64,000 nucleotides of DNA, taken from contig VXQZ01000030.1 of assembly GCA_009838735.1 (NCBI GenBank), forward strand, positions 1-64,000, given 5' to 3'. The notes under the pieces are model-generated. The model searched no databases, was not told the origin of the DNA, and saw only the letters and a list, made by a program, of their open reading frames with translations. Below are positions 54,712-64,000 of this stretch, one piece after another (within the stretch, counting starts at the first letter, position 1; each line of letters opens with the position of its first letter). Source of the DNA: Chloroflexota bacterium. GTDB taxonomy: Bacteria; Chloroflexota; Dehalococcoidia; Bin125. The position numbers and the translations under genes were made by a program.

Positions 54712-55355
54712 AACTTCCGCTGATCGACCAACAGGGCAATGCCGCCGGAGAGATCGAGGCCGACGAGTCAGTCTTCGGGATTGAACCCAACCTCGCCGTG
54801 GTCCATCAGGCTGTGACCGCTCAGCGTGCGAACGCGCGACAGGGAACTGCTTCGACCCTCGATCGCTCCGGCATCCGCCAGGCCTCAAAGAAGACCGGAC
54901 GGCAGAAGGGTGGCGGCCGAGCTCGGATGGGCACGCCATCATCACCGACGCGAATCGGCGGCGCCGTCGCGCACGGACCGCACCCGCGTTCGTACCGACA
55001 GCGATTGCCCAAGCGAATGCGCCGACTGGCGATTCGCTCTCTGCTGTCGCAACGCGCCTCCGAGGGAGGCGTGTTCGTGGCCGCACCCGATGTCGTGTTC
55101 GGCCCCAGAACGGCTGAGATGTCGAGTCTTTGTCGAGCAATGGGGGTCGAGCGTTCCGCGTTGGTCGTGTCCGACGGGGTTGATGAAGACCTGGTCCGCG
55201 GCACCCGGAATCTGCCCAACATCCAGGCGATGCCAGCGCAAACCCTGAGCAGTTACCTGATCCTGACACACGACCAGGTGATCATGACCGAGGCGGCCGT
55301 TCGGCGCTGCGAAGCGCTCTGGGGCCTCAATGGCGAGGGGGATGGTAGTGCCTAA
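54708..55355 (+). CDS. rplD: Ribosomal protein L4
   Basis: 215 residues. VVHQAVTAQRANARQGTAS, KKTGRQKGGGRARMGT (the exit tunnel loop) and LPKRMRRLAIRSLLSQRA are typical. In E. coli L4 represses the S10 operon through a leader; none is evident before rpsJ here. 3' end overlaps rplW. Confidence 0.96.
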   Translation: MKLPLIDQQGNAAGEIEADESVFGIEPNLAVVHQAVTAQRANARQGTASTLDRSGIRQASKKTGRQKGGGRARMGTPSSPTRIGGAVAHGPHPRSYRQRLPKRMRRLAIRSLLSQRASEGGVFVAAPDVVFGPRTAEMSSLCRAMGVERSALVVSDGVDEDLVRGTRNLPNIQAMPAQTLSSYLILTHDQVIMTEAAVRRCEALWGLNGEGDGSA

Positions 55356-55647
55356 GGACATTCACCCCTTCGCTGTCGTCCGCCAGCCGATCATCACCGA
55401 GAAATCAACCGAGCTGGCTGAGCAGGGCAAGTACGTGTTCGAAGTTGACCCCCGTGCGAACAAGCTGCAGATCAGAGAGGCGATTGAAATTGCCTTCTCG
55501 GTCCAGGTGCGAAAGGTCAATGTGATCAACGTCCGCGGCGCAACGCGGCGGATTGGTCGCGGACGGCCTGGCCGCGAGCGCGACTGGAAAAAGGCGATCA
55601 TTACCCTCGCAGAGGGCTATGAGATCCGCCTGTTTGAGGGGGTCTGA
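55342..55647 (+). CDS. rplW: Ribosomal protein L23
   Basis: About 101 residues. [39 protein letters not shown] and [21 protein letters not shown] are standard; it forms part of the exit tunnel dock for targeting factors. Three in-frame starts exist (ATG 55330, ATG 55342, GTG 55348). GAGGGG at 55335-55340 favours GTG 55348 by spacing; 55342 is given as a compromise. Confidence 0.94.
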   Translation: MVVPKDIHPFAVVRQPIITEKSTELAEQGKYVFEVDPRANKLQIREAIEIAFSVQVRKVNVINVRGATRRIGRGRPGRERDWKKAIITLAEGYEIRLFEGV

Positions 55648-55648
55648 C

Positions 55649-56485
55649 GTGGCTATCAAGAACTACAAGCCGACCTCCCCGGGACGACGCAACTCCTCAG
55701 GTCATGCCTTCGAAGAAATCACGAAGAAGAAGCCTGAGAAAAGCCTGCTCGCTCCGCTGAAGAAGAAGTCCGGTCGCAACAACAAGGGTCGGATTACCGT
55801 CCGACATCGCGGTGGCGGACACAAGCGCCGCTACCGGGTCATCGATTGGAAGCGTCGCGACCGCATTGGCATTGAAGGCCGAGTCGCCGCGATTGAGTAC
55901 GACCCAAACCGCACCGCGCGAATTGCGCTGATCTTCTACACCGACGGCGTCAAGCGGTACATCGTCGCGCCTAACGGACTGAGGGTCGATGACCGAGTGA
56001 TGTCGGGACCCGATGCTCCAATCCGCGTCGGCAACGCGCTGCCGATGTCCGCCATTCCGAATGGCACCCAGGTACACAATGTCGAACTGACCGAAGGTCG
56101 CGGGGCGCAGATGGTGCGGTCGGCTGGCGCATCTGCGCAGATCATGGCCAAGGAAGGCAACTACACGCTGCTGCGACTGCCTTCGGGGGAAATGCGACGT
56201 GTCCGTTCGGTTTGCTACGCCACAATCGGTCAGGTGGGCAACGTCGAGCACTCAAACATCAAGCTCGGCAAAGCCGGACGCAACCGTCACCGTGGACGCC
56301 GACCGCAGGTTCGCGGCTCGGTGATGAACCCGGTTGACCACCCACATGGGGGTGGAGAGGGTAAGGCGCCAATTGGGCTGCCTGGTCCGAAGTCACCCTG
56401 GGGCTGGTACACCCTGGGCCGCCGCACCCGCGGCAAGAAACAATCCGACAAGTACATCGTTCGCCGTCGCGGTCGACGGCGCTAA
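55649..56485 (+). CDS. rplB: Ribosomal protein L2
   Basis: 278 residues, peptidyl transferase centre protein. GTG 55649 with GAGGGGG upstream gives [14 protein letters not shown]; earlier starts read through rpl[19 protein letters not shown] and the conserved histidine loop [14 protein letters not shown] are present. Two bases after rplW. Confidence 0.97.
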   Translation: MAIKNYKPTSPGRRNSSGHAFEEITKKKPEKSLLAPLKKKSGRNNKGRITVRHRGGGHKRRYRVIDWKRRDRIGIEGRVAAIEYDPNRTARIALIFYTDGVKRYIVAPNGLRVDDRVMSGPDAPIRVGNALPMSAIPNGTQVHNVELTEGRGAQMVRSAGASAQIMAKEGNYTLLRLPSGEMRRVRSVCYATIGQVGNVEHSNIKLGKAGRNRHRGRRPQVRGSVMNPVDHPHGGGEGKAPIGLPGPKSPWGWYTLGRRTRGKKQSDKYIVRRRGRRR

Positions 56486-56508
56486 GGCAGAGATCGAGGT
56501 TCCGCGCG

Positions 56509-56793
56509 ATGTCACGTTCAACGAAAAAAGGTCCGTACGTGGACCACAAGCTGATGCAGAAGGTGCAGCGTGTGCGCGCCTCAGGCGCGCGTACCGTGAT
56601 TCAGACCTGGGCCCGCCCGTCGACGATCGTGCCCGAGATGGTCGGTTTGACGATCGCGGTACATGATGGGCGTCGACACGTGCCGGTGTTCGTCACGGAA
56701 AACATGGTTGGGCACAAACTGGGCGAGTTCGCGCCAACGCGCACATTCCGCGGCCACATTGGCCGCTCCGATCGCGGAACGCGGGTAAGCTGA
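56509..56793 (+). CDS. rpsS: Ribosomal protein S19
   Basis: 94 residues. [38 protein letters not shown] and [13 protein letters not shown]. Ends in a 1-base overlap with rplV. Confidence 0.97.
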   Translation: MSRSTKKGPYVDHKLMQKVQRVRASGARTVIQTWARPSTIVPEMVGLTIAVHDGRRHVPVFVTENMVGHKLGEFAPTRTFRGHIGRSDRGTRVS

Positions 56794-57134
56794 TGCAAGT
56801 TCAGGCCAGCGCCAAGTTTGTTCGCACCTCGCCGCGCAAGGTCAGGCTAGTGATGCAAGGCCTGCGAGGGATGCCGGTCGAGGAGGCTCGGCTGCAACTT
56901 CGGTTCACGCCCAAGCCAATCGCCCGCGACGTGGCCAAAGTGCTTGATTCCGCTGTGGCCAATGCAGAGAACAACTACGGACTCGATGCCCGCGACCTTC
57001 ACATCCGGGAGATCCACGCCGGCGACGGACGCACGCTGCGCCGCTTCAGGGCCAAGGCGCGCGGCCGGGTCGGTCGAATTCTGAAACGGACCGCGCACAT
57101 CACCGTCGTCGTGTCCGACGGCAATGACGAGTAG
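56793..57134 (+). CDS. rplV: Ribosomal protein L22
   Basis: 113 residues. FVRTSPRKVRLVMQGLRG, DSAVANAENNYGLDA and the tunnel-lining RRFRAKARGRVGRILKRTAHITVVV. Follows rpsS by 1-base overlap. Confidence 0.97.
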   Translation: MQVQASAKFVRTSPRKVRLVMQGLRGMPVEEARLQLRFTPKPIARDVAKVLDSAVANAENNYGLDARDLHIREIHAGDGRTLRRFRAKARGRVGRILKRTAHITVVVSDGNDE

Positions 57135-57158
57135 GGACACGGAGGACGGGACAGAGCT

Positions 57159-57869
57159 ATGGGCCAGAAAGTACACCCCACCAGCTTCCGTATCGGCACC
57201 ATCTACGAATGGCGCTCACAGTGGTACTCCGACAAGCAATACGCCGAGTTGCTGGCCGAGGATCGCAAAATCCGAGATTTCATCAACGACCGCATGAGCG
57301 AAGCGATGATCTCGCGCATCGACATCGAGCGCAACGCGAACCAACTCGGTGTCAAGCTGCACACAGCCAAGCCAGGCATCGTGATCGGCCGAGGCGGACA
57401 GAACGTCGAGGAGTTGCGTCGCGACCTTGAGACGCTGATTTCCCGGCCGATTCGGCTGCGTGTCGACGTTTCCGAGATTCGGGTGCCAGAGCTGGATGCT
57501 CAGCTGGTGGCGCGCAACGTGGCCGAGCAGATGGAACGGCGAATCGCCTTCCGCCGCGCGATCAAACAGGCAGTTCAGCGCACCATGCAGCGCGGAGCCG
57601 AAGGCGCCAAGATCATCATTTCCGGCCGCCTGGGCGGCGCCGAAATGTCACGCAAGGCCCAGGAAATGTCCGGACGAGTCCCATTGCACACCTTGCGAGC
57701 GGACATCGACTACGGCTTCGCTGAAGCGAAGACGGTGTTTGGTCGGATCGGCGTCAAGGTCTGGATCTACAAGGGTGAGATTCTGCCCTTCGAGGCGGAA
57801 ACCGAGACTTCAGGCGGTCCAGCGCAAGCGATTGAACCGGCCGCTGCCGCCAGGCGGGGAGGCCGCTGA
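57159..57869 (+). CDS. rpsC: Ribosomal protein S3
   Basis: 236 residues. [22 protein letters not shown] domain with [15 protein letters not shown], and [16 protein letters not shown]. The C-terminal 20 residues form a low-complexity Ala/Pro/Arg end. One-base overlap with rplP. Confidence 0.97.
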   Translation: MGQKVHPTSFRIGTIYEWRSQWYSDKQYAELLAEDRKIRDFINDRMSEAMISRIDIERNANQLGVKLHTAKPGIVIGRGGQNVEELRRDLETLISRPIRLRVDVSEIRVPELDAQLVARNVAEQMERRIAFRRAIKQAVQRTMQRGAEGAKIIISGRLGGAEMSRKAQEMSGRVPLHTLRADIDYGFAEAKTVFGRIGVKVWIYKGEILPFEAETETSGGPAQAIEPAAAARRGGR

Positions 57870-58288
57870 TGCTGCAGCCCAGACGAGTCAAGTGGCGCAA
57901 GCATCACCGCGGCCGACGCCGCGGTATGGCGCAGTCGGGAAACTCTGTTGCATTCGGCGAGATCGGACTCCAGTCCCTCGACGCTGCATGGGTGGATGGA
58001 CGCCAGATCGAGGCCGCTCGCCGCGCGATTACGCACTACGTCAAGCGCGGCGGCAAGGTGTGGATTCGCGTGTTCCCGGATAAATCGGTCACCCAGAAGC
58101 CCGCCGAAACTCGGATGGGCAAGGGTAAGGGTGCCCCCGAGAAGTGGGTCGCCGTGGTCAAGCCCGGACGCGTGCTGTTTGAACTCGCCGGAGTGCCCGA
58201 AGCCGATGCTCGGGAAGCGTTGCGACGCGCCAGCCACAAGCTGCCGGTGCGTACGCGTGTCGTCGTGCGAGAGGCGGAGGTGGTCTGA
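57869..58288 (+). CDS. rplP: Ribosomal protein L16
   Basis: 139 residues. [63 protein letters not shown] start overlapping rpsC. Confidence 0.97.
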   Translation: MLQPRRVKWRKHHRGRRRGMAQSGNSVAFGEIGLQSLDAAWVDGRQIEAARRAITHYVKRGGKVWIRVFPDKSVTQKPAETRMGKGKGAPEKWVAVVKPGRVLFELAGVPEADAREALRRASHKLPVRTRVVVREAEVV

Positions 58289-58290
58289 CC

Positions 58291-58611
58291 ATGCCCAATG
58301 CACTGGCCGACGAAGCCCGATCCATGACCGACGGCGAACTGGGCGAAGCGATTAACGAAGCCTACCGCGAGGTCTTCAACCTGCAGTTCCAGCGTGGTAC
58401 CCGACAACTGCAGAACCCAATGGCCATGCGACAGGCGCGCCGCCAGGTCGCGCGGCTGCGCACCATCCTGCGCGAGCGCCAGCTGGCCGAAGCGGCGGGC
58501 ACGCCGATCGAACCGCTGGCCCGCGTCGCCGACGTCGAGGAAGTCGACGAGCTTGAAGAATCAGCCGAGTCCGTCGAGCAACCCGACGACGCGGCGAGCG
58601 AGGAAGAGTAG
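58291..58611 (+). CDS. rpmC: Ribosomal protein L29 with acidic tail
   Basis: 106 residues. The normal L29 helix pair covers about 1-70 (SMTDGELGEAINEAYREVFN, MRQARRQVARLRTILRER); the rest is an acidic tail ending DDAASEEE, which makes the protein about half again as long as usual. Follows rplP by 2 bases. Confidence 0.94.
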   Translation: MPNALADEARSMTDGELGEAINEAYREVFNLQFQRGTRQLQNPMAMRQARRQVARLRTILRERQLAEAAGTPIEPLARVADVEEVDELEESAESVEQPDDAASEEE

Positions 58612-58614
58612 CCA

Positions 58615-58956
58615 ATGGCCCGCAAACGACGTGTCGGGGTCGCCGTCGCAGATGCGCGCCACAAGACCGTGTCGGTGCGTGTCGAGCGCACGGTGCGTCA
58701 CCCGCTCTACAAGAAAATCATGCGCCGTCGCAAGCGCTACCTGGCACACGATGAAGGTAACGACTGCAAGATCGGCGACTCGGTATTGATCGAGGAATGC
58801 CGCCCACTTTCGAAGCGCAAGTCATGGCGCGTGGTTGAGGTTCTCGAACGCCGGGTCGTGGCCGAGATTCAACCACAGGAGATTGGCGCTCCTTCGCTCG
58901 AACAGGCGGCCGACGATGTCGCAGACGCTGCGACGGATAGCGAGGATTCCGAGTGA
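58615..58956 (+). CDS. rpsQ: Ribosomal protein S17 with acidic tail
   Basis: 113 residues. OB-fold core [40 protein letters not shown] and [16 protein letters not shown], then an extra acidic tail of about 25 residues ending TDSEDSE. Overlaps rplN by 4 bases. Confidence 0.95.
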   Translation: MARKRRVGVAVADARHKTVSVRVERTVRHPLYKKIMRRRKRYLAHDEGNDCKIGDSVLIEECRPLSKRKSWRVVEVLERRVVAEIQPQEIGAPSLEQAADDVADAATDSEDSE

Positions 58957-59324
58957 TCCAGCAGGAATCTTCGCTGCGCGTCGCCGACAATTCCGGCGCC
59001 CGGGTGATCAAGTGCATTCGCGTGCTCGGTGGCACCAAGCGGCGCTATGCGTCTGTCGGCGACACCATTGTGGCGACCGTCAAACAGGCCGACCCGGGTC
59101 GCGAGATCCGCGCCGGTCAGGTCGTGCGAGCCGTCATCGTGCGCGTGGCCAAGCAATATAGGCGGGTCGACGGCTCGTACATCCGCTTCGACGACAACGC
59201 GGCGGTCATTCTGGCCGCCGACGGTCAGAATCCGACCGGCACCCGAATCCTCGGGCCGGTCGCCCGCGAGCTGCGGGAGCGCGACTTCATGCGCATCGTT
59301 TCGCTCGCCCCGGAGGTGGTCTAG
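58953..59324 (+). CDS. rplN: Ribosomal protein L14
   Basis: 123 residues. [48 protein letters not shown] and [26 protein letters not shown] start overlapping rpsQ. Confidence 0.97.
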   Translation: MIQQESSLRVADNSGARVIKCIRVLGGTKRRYASVGDTIVATVKQADPGREIRAGQVVRAVIVRVAKQYRRVDGSYIRFDDNAAVILAADGQNPTGTRILGPVARELRERDFMRIVSLAPEVV

Positions 59325-59639
59325 ATGCGACGCGTCCAACGAGACGATCTGGTCCAGGTCCGCGCCGGCAAGGATCGCGGACGTCGTGGCCAGGTCCGTC
59401 AGGTGTTCCCCAAGAACAACCGCCTGATCGTGACCGGCGTCAACATGGTCAAACGCCACATGCAACCGACCCAGATGGGAGCGCCTGCCGGGATCATCGA
59501 GCGCGAAGCAGCGTTGCATGAGTCCAACGTAAGTGTCGTTTGCCCTGTTTGCGACCTCCCGTCGCGGGTGAGCTTCCGCGTCCGCGCCGATGGCGTCAAG
59601 ACCCGCGTTTGCCGTAAGTGCGATGGGGATATCGACTGA
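59325..59639 (+). CDS. rplX: Ribosomal protein L24
   Basis: 104 residues. KOW-type start RRVQRDDLVQVRAGKDRGRRG, then MVKRHMQPTQMGAPAGIIERE. The C-terminal part carries CPVC and CRKC, a zinc-type knuckle found in some L24 proteins. Starts directly after the rplN stop; 1-base overlap with rplE. Confidence 0.95.
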   Translation: MRRVQRDDLVQVRAGKDRGRRGQVRQVFPKNNRLIVTGVNMVKRHMQPTQMGAPAGIIEREAALHESNVSVVCPVCDLPSRVSFRVRADGVKTRVCRKCDGDID

Positions 59640-60214
59640 TGACAACGAACGGTACGGCGTCGGCTCCGCGCCTGAAGCAGCGCTTCAACGACGAGATCGC
59701 TCCTCGGCTATTCGAGGAATTCAGCTTCGAGAACGTGATGCAGGTGCCGCGAGTGGTCAAGGTCGTCGTCAACTCCGGTGTGGGCGAATCTTTGGGTCCA
59801 GGAGGCGCGGCCATCCTCGAGAACTGCGTCGCCGACATGACCACCATCTGCGGTCAGAAGCCGGTCGTCAACAAGGCGAAGAAATCGATCGCCAACTTCA
59901 AGTTGCGAGAAGGCAACAACGTCGGCGTGTCCTGCACGCTGCGAGGGGCGCGCATGTGGGAGTTTCTCGACCGCACCATCAACGCAGCGCTGCCGCGTAT
60001 CCGCGACTTCCAGGGTGTCTCACGCACGGCCTTCGACGGTCGCGGCAACTACTCGCTGGGCATTCGTGAGCAGATTGTCTATCCCGAGATCGACTACGGC
60101 AGCGTCGACAAGGTGCGTGGACTGCAGGTCAACATCATCACCACCGCCCGCACCGACGCCGAGGGCCGGCGGCTGCTTGAACTGCTCGGCTTCCCCTTCG
60201 AGCGAAACCAGTGA
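59639..60214 (+). CDS. rplE: Ribosomal protein L5
   Basis: 191 residues. FSFENVMQVPRVVKVVVNSGVG, TTICGQKPVVNKAKKSIANFK and GNYSLGIREQIVYPEIDYGSVD. ATG 59639 chosen. The next gene is rpsH after only 47 bases; rpsN, which normally stands here, is missing. Confidence 0.96.
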   Translation: MTTNGTASAPRLKQRFNDEIAPRLFEEFSFENVMQVPRVVKVVVNSGVGESLGPGGAAILENCVADMTTICGQKPVVNKAKKSIANFKLREGNNVGVSCTLRGARMWEFLDRTINAALPRIRDFQGVSRTAFDGRGNYSLGIREQIVYPEIDYGSVDKVRGLQVNIITTARTDAEGRRLLELLGFPFERNQ

Positions 60215-60261
60215 GAGACCGCAATGAATAGCAGGAACTGTGCGAGCAGGCAGGAATCGCA

Positions 60262-60666
60262 ATGCCATTGACTGACCCCGTCGCCGACATGCTGACACGC
60301 ATTCGCAACGCCATCCACGCCGGACACCCGCGGGTGGAGATCCCGGCCTCGAACATGAAGATCTCAATCGCCAACGTGTTGGCCGAAGAAGGATTCATTC
60401 GTTCGTTTGAAGTCAGAGATCGAGCCGGCCGCGCCGGTCGAGACATCGATGTCGAGTTGCTCTACGACGATGAAGGGACACCGGTCGTGACCGGGCTGAA
60501 GCGTGTCTCTCGTCCCGGATTGCGGGTGTACGTACAGAAGCGTGAGATTCCGCGACCGTACGGCGGTCTCGGCGTGGCCATCCTCACGACCCCGCGAGGT
60601 GTCATGACCGGCGCGCAGGCGCGGCGCGAGAACGTGGGCGGAGAAGTACTGTGCTTCGTTTGGTAA
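60262..60666 (+). CDS. rpsH: Ribosomal protein S8
   Basis: 134 residues. LTDPVADMLTRIRNAIHAGH, EIPASNMKISIANVLAEEGFI and the C-terminal GLGVAILTTPRGVMTGAQARRENVGGEVLCFVW. ATG with GCAGG upstream. In E. coli S8 represses the spc operon; no leader was identified. Confidence 0.97.
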   Translation: MPLTDPVADMLTRIRNAIHAGHPRVEIPASNMKISIANVLAEEGFIRSFEVRDRAGRAGRDIDVELLYDDEGTPVVTGLKRVSRPGLRVYVQKREIPRPYGGLGVAILTTPRGVMTGAQARRENVGGEVLCFVW

Positions 60667-60697
60667 CGAGCCACAAGAACAGGATGGGAGCGGGACG

Positions 60698-61234
60698 ATG
60701 AGTCGAGTAGGCCGTCTGCCCGTGCCGGTGCCGGCTGGCGTCGATGTCACCATCGAACCGGGACATGTCTCAGTCAAAGGCCCGCGTGGAGAGCTGGACC
60801 AGCACGTCCACCGAGACTTGCACATCTCTCTGGGTGAGAATGAAGTCATCGTCACCCGACCCAGTGATCGCCGCGAACACCGCTCGCATCACGGCCTGGT
60901 GCGCGCGCTGATCCAGAACATGGTGACCGGCGTCACCGATGGTTGGTCGAAAACCCTGGAGATCCAGGGAACCGGATACCGCGCCGAGATGGACGGCAAG
61001 ACCCTGGTCCTGCGCGTCGGCTACTCGCATTTGGTGCGCAAGGACCCGCCCGACGGGATCGAATTCACCGTCGAGGGTCAACTGGTCCACGTGCGCGGGG
61101 CAAACAAACAGGTCGTCGGTCAGCAGGCCGCCGAAATTCGAGCGGTCCGTCCGCCTGAGCCGTACAAGGGCAAGGGCATTCGCTATCGAGGCGAGTGGGT
61201 CCGCCGCAAGCAGGGCAAGAGCGCCATCGGTTAA
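60698..61234 (+). CDS. rplF: Ribosomal protein L6
   Basis: 178 residues. [38 protein letters not shown] and [26 protein letters not shown], the conserved rRNA-binding end. ATG start 31 bases after rpsH. Confidence 0.97.
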   Translation: MSRVGRLPVPVPAGVDVTIEPGHVSVKGPRGELDQHVHRDLHISLGENEVIVTRPSDRREHRSHHGLVRALIQNMVTGVTDGWSKTLEIQGTGYRAEMDGKTLVLRVGYSHLVRKDPPDGIEFTVEGQLVHVRGANKQVVGQQAAEIRAVRPPEPYKGKGIRYRGEWVRRKQGKSAIG

Positions 61235-61272
61235 CCCCCGATCCTGGCGCAGGACGATGTGGAGAAGATGAG

Positions 61273-61656
61273 ATGACGGTTCGCAGCAAGCGGCGCACTA
61301 CCAGGGCCGCGCGTAAGCGTCGACATCTGCGAGTGCGCAAGCGGGTGCGCGGGACCGCGCAGCGTCCCCGGCTCTGCGTGTACCGCTCAGCCCGGCACAT
61401 TTACGGGCAGATCATCGACGACGACTCAGGCATCACGCTGGTCAGCGCCTCCGACCTCGGCTCAACCGCCGCCGCCGTCACGGACGAGGATGGTTCGGGC
61501 AAACAGGCCAGCGCGCGAGCAGTTGGCCGCCAGCTGGCGCAAACCGCCCAGGATGCCGGCATTTCGACCGTCGTCTTCGACCGGGCCGGGTATCTCTATC
61601 ACGGACGCGTTCGCGCTCTGGCTGAGGCCGCACGCGCGGGCGGTTTGGTCTTCTAA
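61273..61656 (+). CDS. rplR: Ribosomal protein L18
   Basis: 127 residues. Basic start [20 protein letters not shown], then [20 protein letters not shown] and [22 protein letters not shown]. Start chosen at ATG 61273 because earlier in-frame starts precede the conserved region without homology. Confidence 0.95.
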   Translation: MTVRSKRRTTRAARKRRHLRVRKRVRGTAQRPRLCVYRSARHIYGQIIDDDSGITLVSASDLGSTAAAVTDEDGSGKQASARAVGRQLAQTAQDAGISTVVFDRAGYLYHGRVRALAEAARAGGLVF

Positions 61657-61694
61657 GGACGACGCCAACGCTCGATCGGGAGCAGGAGCTGCAG

Positions 61695-62303
61695 ATGGTT
61701 CAACAACGAGACGGTGGACGCGGGCGAGGGCGCCGTCGCGACCGCGACGAACCCCAGGACGACATCATCGAGAAGGTCGTCTCGGTATCGCGCGTCGCCA
61801 AGGTGGTCAAAGGCGGCCGACGATTCTCATTCACCTCGGTCGTCGTGGTCGGCGATGGCAACGGTCGGGTCGGCATCGGCATCGGTCGCGCCAACGAGGT
61901 GCCCGACGCGATCCGCAAGGGCTCGACCATCGCGCGTCGAGACATGATCACCGTGCCGATTCGCAACGGCACAATCCCGCATCCCATCACGGCTCAATTC
62001 TGCGCGTCAAAGGTATTGCTCAAGCCAGCCGCGCCGGGTACGGGTGTCATTGCCGGTGGGGGCGTGCGCGCTGTGCTCGAGGCGGTCGGGTTGCGCAACG
62101 TGCTCTCCAAGTCACTGGGCTCCAACAATGTCGTCAACGTCGTGCAGGCGACCCGGCGAGCATTAACTGAGCTTCGCGACCCGGTTCAAGTCCGACGCGA
62201 GCGACTGCGCCTCGCAGATCGACTCCCCGACGAACCGGCGCCGGAATCATCCGAGCCGGCCGACGTCGAAGCTGAACTCGCGGCCGCCGGCGCGAGCGAG
62301 TAG
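61695..62303 (+). CDS. rpsE: Ribosomal protein S5
   Basis: 202 residues. [43 protein letters not shown] (split for length) and [18 protein letters not shown]. The terminal 35 residues are Glu/Ala/Pro-rich and acidic beyond the usual end. GGAG precedes the ATG. Confidence 0.96.
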   Translation: MVQQRDGGRGRGRRRDRDEPQDDIIEKVVSVSRVAKVVKGGRRFSFTSVVVVGDGNGRVGIGIGRANEVPDAIRKGSTIARRDMITVPIRNGTIPHPITAQFCASKVLLKPAAPGTGVIAGGGVRAVLEAVGLRNVLSKSLGSNNVVNVVQATRRALTELRDPVQVRRERLRLADRLPDEPAPESSEPADVEAELAAAGASE

Positions 62304-62309
62304 CACGAC

Positions 62310-62498
62310 ATGACAACGCTCAAGATCACGTACACCAAGTCGGCCATCGGCTATCGCGCCGACCAGGGTCACACGATTCGTTCGCTTGGTCTGCGCAAAC
62401 TGGGCCAGAGTACGACCAAAGATGACACTCCTGACGTTCGTGGGATGTTACGCAAGGTCTCCCACCTCGTCACCGTGACGGAAATCGAGGACGAGTAA
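62310..62498 (+). CDS. rpmD: Ribosomal protein L30
   Basis: 62 residues: [60 protein letters not shown] start 6 bases after rpsE and 1-base overlap with rplO. Confidence 0.96.
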   Translation: MTTLKITYTKSAIGYRADQGHTIRSLGLRKLGQSTTKDDTPDVRGMLRKVSHLVTVTEIEDE

Positions 62499-62989
62499 TG
62501 GTCCTGCGACTGAACGACCTGAGCCCGCCGCCCGGCTCCCGCAAGCGCCGCAAACGGGTCGGTCGGGGTAATGCGTCGGGCAAGGGCACCTATTCCGGAC
62601 GCGGACTCAAAGGGCAGCGCTCCCGCGCGGGTCGTGACTACAACGCCGTGTTCGAGGGCGGCGCAATGTCCATGATGCGGACCCTGCCCCGCCGCAAAGG
62701 GTTCAAGGCGCCCTTCCGTGTGGAAGCGCAACCAATCAACGTCGTCGATTTGGACCGCCGTTTCAGCGACGGTGATACGGTCGATGCAGACGCGCTCGTC
62801 GCCGCGGGGCTCTTGCGGCGCAGAACCCAGCGGTTCAAGGTGCTCGCCGGTGGCGAAATCGCCGGCGCCCTGCATCTGAACGTGGAACGAATCTCTCCGG
62901 CCGCGCTAGCGAAGATCGTTGCTGCGGGCGGCAGTGTTGAGGTCATCAATGCAGAGAACGCAGACAGCAGCGGGGCCGACGAGGCCTAA
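62498..62989 (+). CDS. rplO: Ribosomal protein L15
   Basis: 163 residues. LNDLSPPPGSRKRRKRVGRG, ASGKGTYSGRGLKGQRSRAG and TLPRRKGFKAPFRVEAQPIN, with INVVDLDRRF further on. C-terminal tail NADSSGADEA is acidic. Its last 41 bases overlap the secY start. Confidence 0.96.
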   Translation: MVLRLNDLSPPPGSRKRRKRVGRGNASGKGTYSGRGLKGQRSRAGRDYNAVFEGGAMSMMRTLPRRKGFKAPFRVEAQPINVVDLDRRFSDGDTVDADALVAAGLLRRRTQRFKVLAGGEIAGALHLNVERISPAALAKIVAAGGSVEVINAENADSSGADEA

Positions 62990-64000
62990 GCTGCTGCAGG
63001 CGTTGGTTGACGCCTGGCGACAGCCGGACGTCCGCCAAAAGGTCGCGTTCACGCTGGCCATGCTAGTCGTGTTCCGGCTGGTCGCGCACGTTCCGATTCC
63101 CGATATCAACAAGACCCAGCTCGAAAACGCGCTGGACAACAACCCGGTCCTCGGCTTCCTCAACCTGTTCTCCGGCGGCGGCCTCGACAACCTCTCGATC
63201 GTCGCCCTCGGCGTCTACCCCTACATCACGGCCTCAATCGTGATGAACCTGATGCAGCCGATGATCCCCAAGCTGCAGGCGCTGGCCCAGGAAGGTGAGT
63301 CTGGCCGCAACCGGATACAGCTCTACACCTACTGGCTGGCCGTGCCGATGTCTCTGGTCCAGGGCTACGGACAGTTGTTGCTGCTCGAAAACGCCCGAGC
63401 GATCACAGGGATCGGCTTTGGCGCCGAGGAGTGGCTGCCCACGATCTCGGCACTGATGACGATGACCGCCGGCACCATGTTCCTGATCTGGCTAGGCGAA
63501 CTGATCACAGAGAAGGGCGTCGGTAACGGCATCTCGCTGATCATCTTCGCCGGCATCGTGGCCAGTTTCCCCACGCTGTTCAACTCGGTCCGGCTCTCGG
63601 ACATTGGCTGGTCCGGCATCGCCGTCGTGATCGCAATCGCGATTGCCCTGGTTGCGCTGATCGTCTTCTTCCAGGAGGCGCAGCGGAGGATTCCCGTTCA
63701 ATACGCCCGATCGGTATTCAGAGGCGGGAGGATGTACCGCCAGAGCGGTCAGTCCTACGTGCCCTTACGCGTCAACTCGGCAGGCATGATCCCGCTGATC
63801 TTCGCCTTCTCGATCATCATCTTCCCCTCGGTTCTGGCCGGTTGGATCACCGGCGCCGCCGGGGAAGAATCGCAGACGCAGGTCGCGGTCGAACTGCCCT
63901 TCACCCGAGAAGATGCTGATACCACGCTGGCAACGCTGCTCCCCGACCTCAATGCGTCGGGAGAGTTCGTCGTCAATGACGGAATCATCGAGTGGGACAG
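62949..64000 (+). CDS. secY: Preprotein translocase SecY (partial)
   Basis: Open frame of 350 residues running off the window end; not terminated here. Channel-forming SecY landmarks: RQPDVRQKVAFTLAMLVVFR, FSGGGLDNLSIVALGVYPYI, ITEKGVGNGISLIIFAG, RRIPVQYARS and VPLRVNSAGMIPLIFAFSI. After PSVLAGWI, the outer loop before the next span is long and acidic (over 50 residues to the window end). ATG 62949 overlaps rplO by 41 bases; a TTG at 63004 is an alternative. Confidence 0.94.
   Translation, partial: MQRTQTAAGPTRPKLLQALVDAWRQPDVRQKVAFTLAMLVVFRLVAHVPIPDINKTQLENALDNNPVLGFLNLFSGGGLDNLSIVALGVYPYITASIVMNLMQPMIPKLQALAQEGESGRNRIQLYTYWLAVPMSLVQGYGQLLLLENARAITGIGFGAEEWLPTISALMTMTAGTMFLIWLGELITEKGVGNGISLIIFAGIVASFPTLFNSVRLSDIGWSGIAVVIAIAIALVALIVFFQEAQRRIPVQYARSVFRGGRMYRQSGQSYVPLRVNSAGMIPLIFAFSIIIFPSVLAGWITGAAGEESQTQVAVELPFTREDADTTLATLLPDLNASGEFVVNDGIIEWD

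Noticed and set aside
1-64000. CRISPR arrays, insertion sequences or integrated elements
   Set aside because: No regularly spaced repeats, transposase, integrase or attachment-type duplication next to tRNAs was found.

Overview
The window is one continuous stretch of high-GC bacterial chromosome with very short intergenic gaps, frequent 1-4 base stop/start overlaps and many GTG starts. Gene content and protein style suggest a member of the Chloroflexota or a close relative: a fused IspDF, a MoaD-MoaE fusion, a SpoIIIAA/Ycf45-like ATPase with an R3H-like tail ahead of tmk, a DnaD-like protein with a DnaC-like loader beside dnaB, and an LPxTG-type surface protein pointing to a single-membrane envelope. 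This assignment is inference; a 16S gene or marker-gene tree would settle it. I see no mobile element, CRISPR array or rRNA gene.

Layout. 1-5.3 kb: a PIN/TRAM protein, ispDF, cysE and cysS, then a convergent LPxTG-type protein. 5.4-11.2 kb: tRNA-Thr, tRNA-Tyr, tRNA-Thr, tuf copy 1, rpmG, secE, nusG, rplK, rplA, an L10 leader, rplJ and rplL; rpoB does not follow. 11.3-14.7 kb: a LysM protein, a small membrane protein, radC, a CvpA-like protein and an HNH nuclease. 14.7-18.7 kb on the minus strand: a metallophosphoesterase, a universal stress protein, two TrkA-type proteins, pheA and mutM. 18.8-22.8 kb: a CUT2-type sugar ABC transporter with two binding proteins. 22.9-27.4 kb: SpoIIIAA-like ATPase, tmk, thrB and lysC. 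27.7-35.6 kb is a replication block: dnaE, rplI, dnaB, a DnaD-like protein and a two-headed DnaC-like ATPase. 35.6-38.1 kb: moaDE fusion, comF and a hypothetical protein. 38.2-41 kb: glyA, rpsF, ssb, rpsR. 41-49 kb: hom, a coiled-coil protein, thrC, folE, a GNAT-fold protein, an MshA-like glycosyltransferase, a LmbE-type deacetylase and a CcsA-type protein. 49-64 kb: the str operon (rpsL, rpsG, fusA, tuf copy 2) running directly into the S10 and spc operons (rpsJ to rplO) and a secY cut by the window end.

How it fits together. Most of the window is growth machinery: translation, protein export and replication. Threonine and aspartate-family synthesis is split in two places (thrB-lysC and hom-thrC). 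The main unusual points are the two tuf genes, identical over 1,194 bases; the DnaC-like loader with a degenerate first ATPase domain; a missing switch histidine in the sugar-transporter ATPase; acidic tails on several ribosomal proteins; a structured rpsL leader with a terminator-like hairpin over the rpsL stop codon; the absence of rpsN from the spc operon; and the LPxTG-type protein built from two copies of an unrecognised domain.
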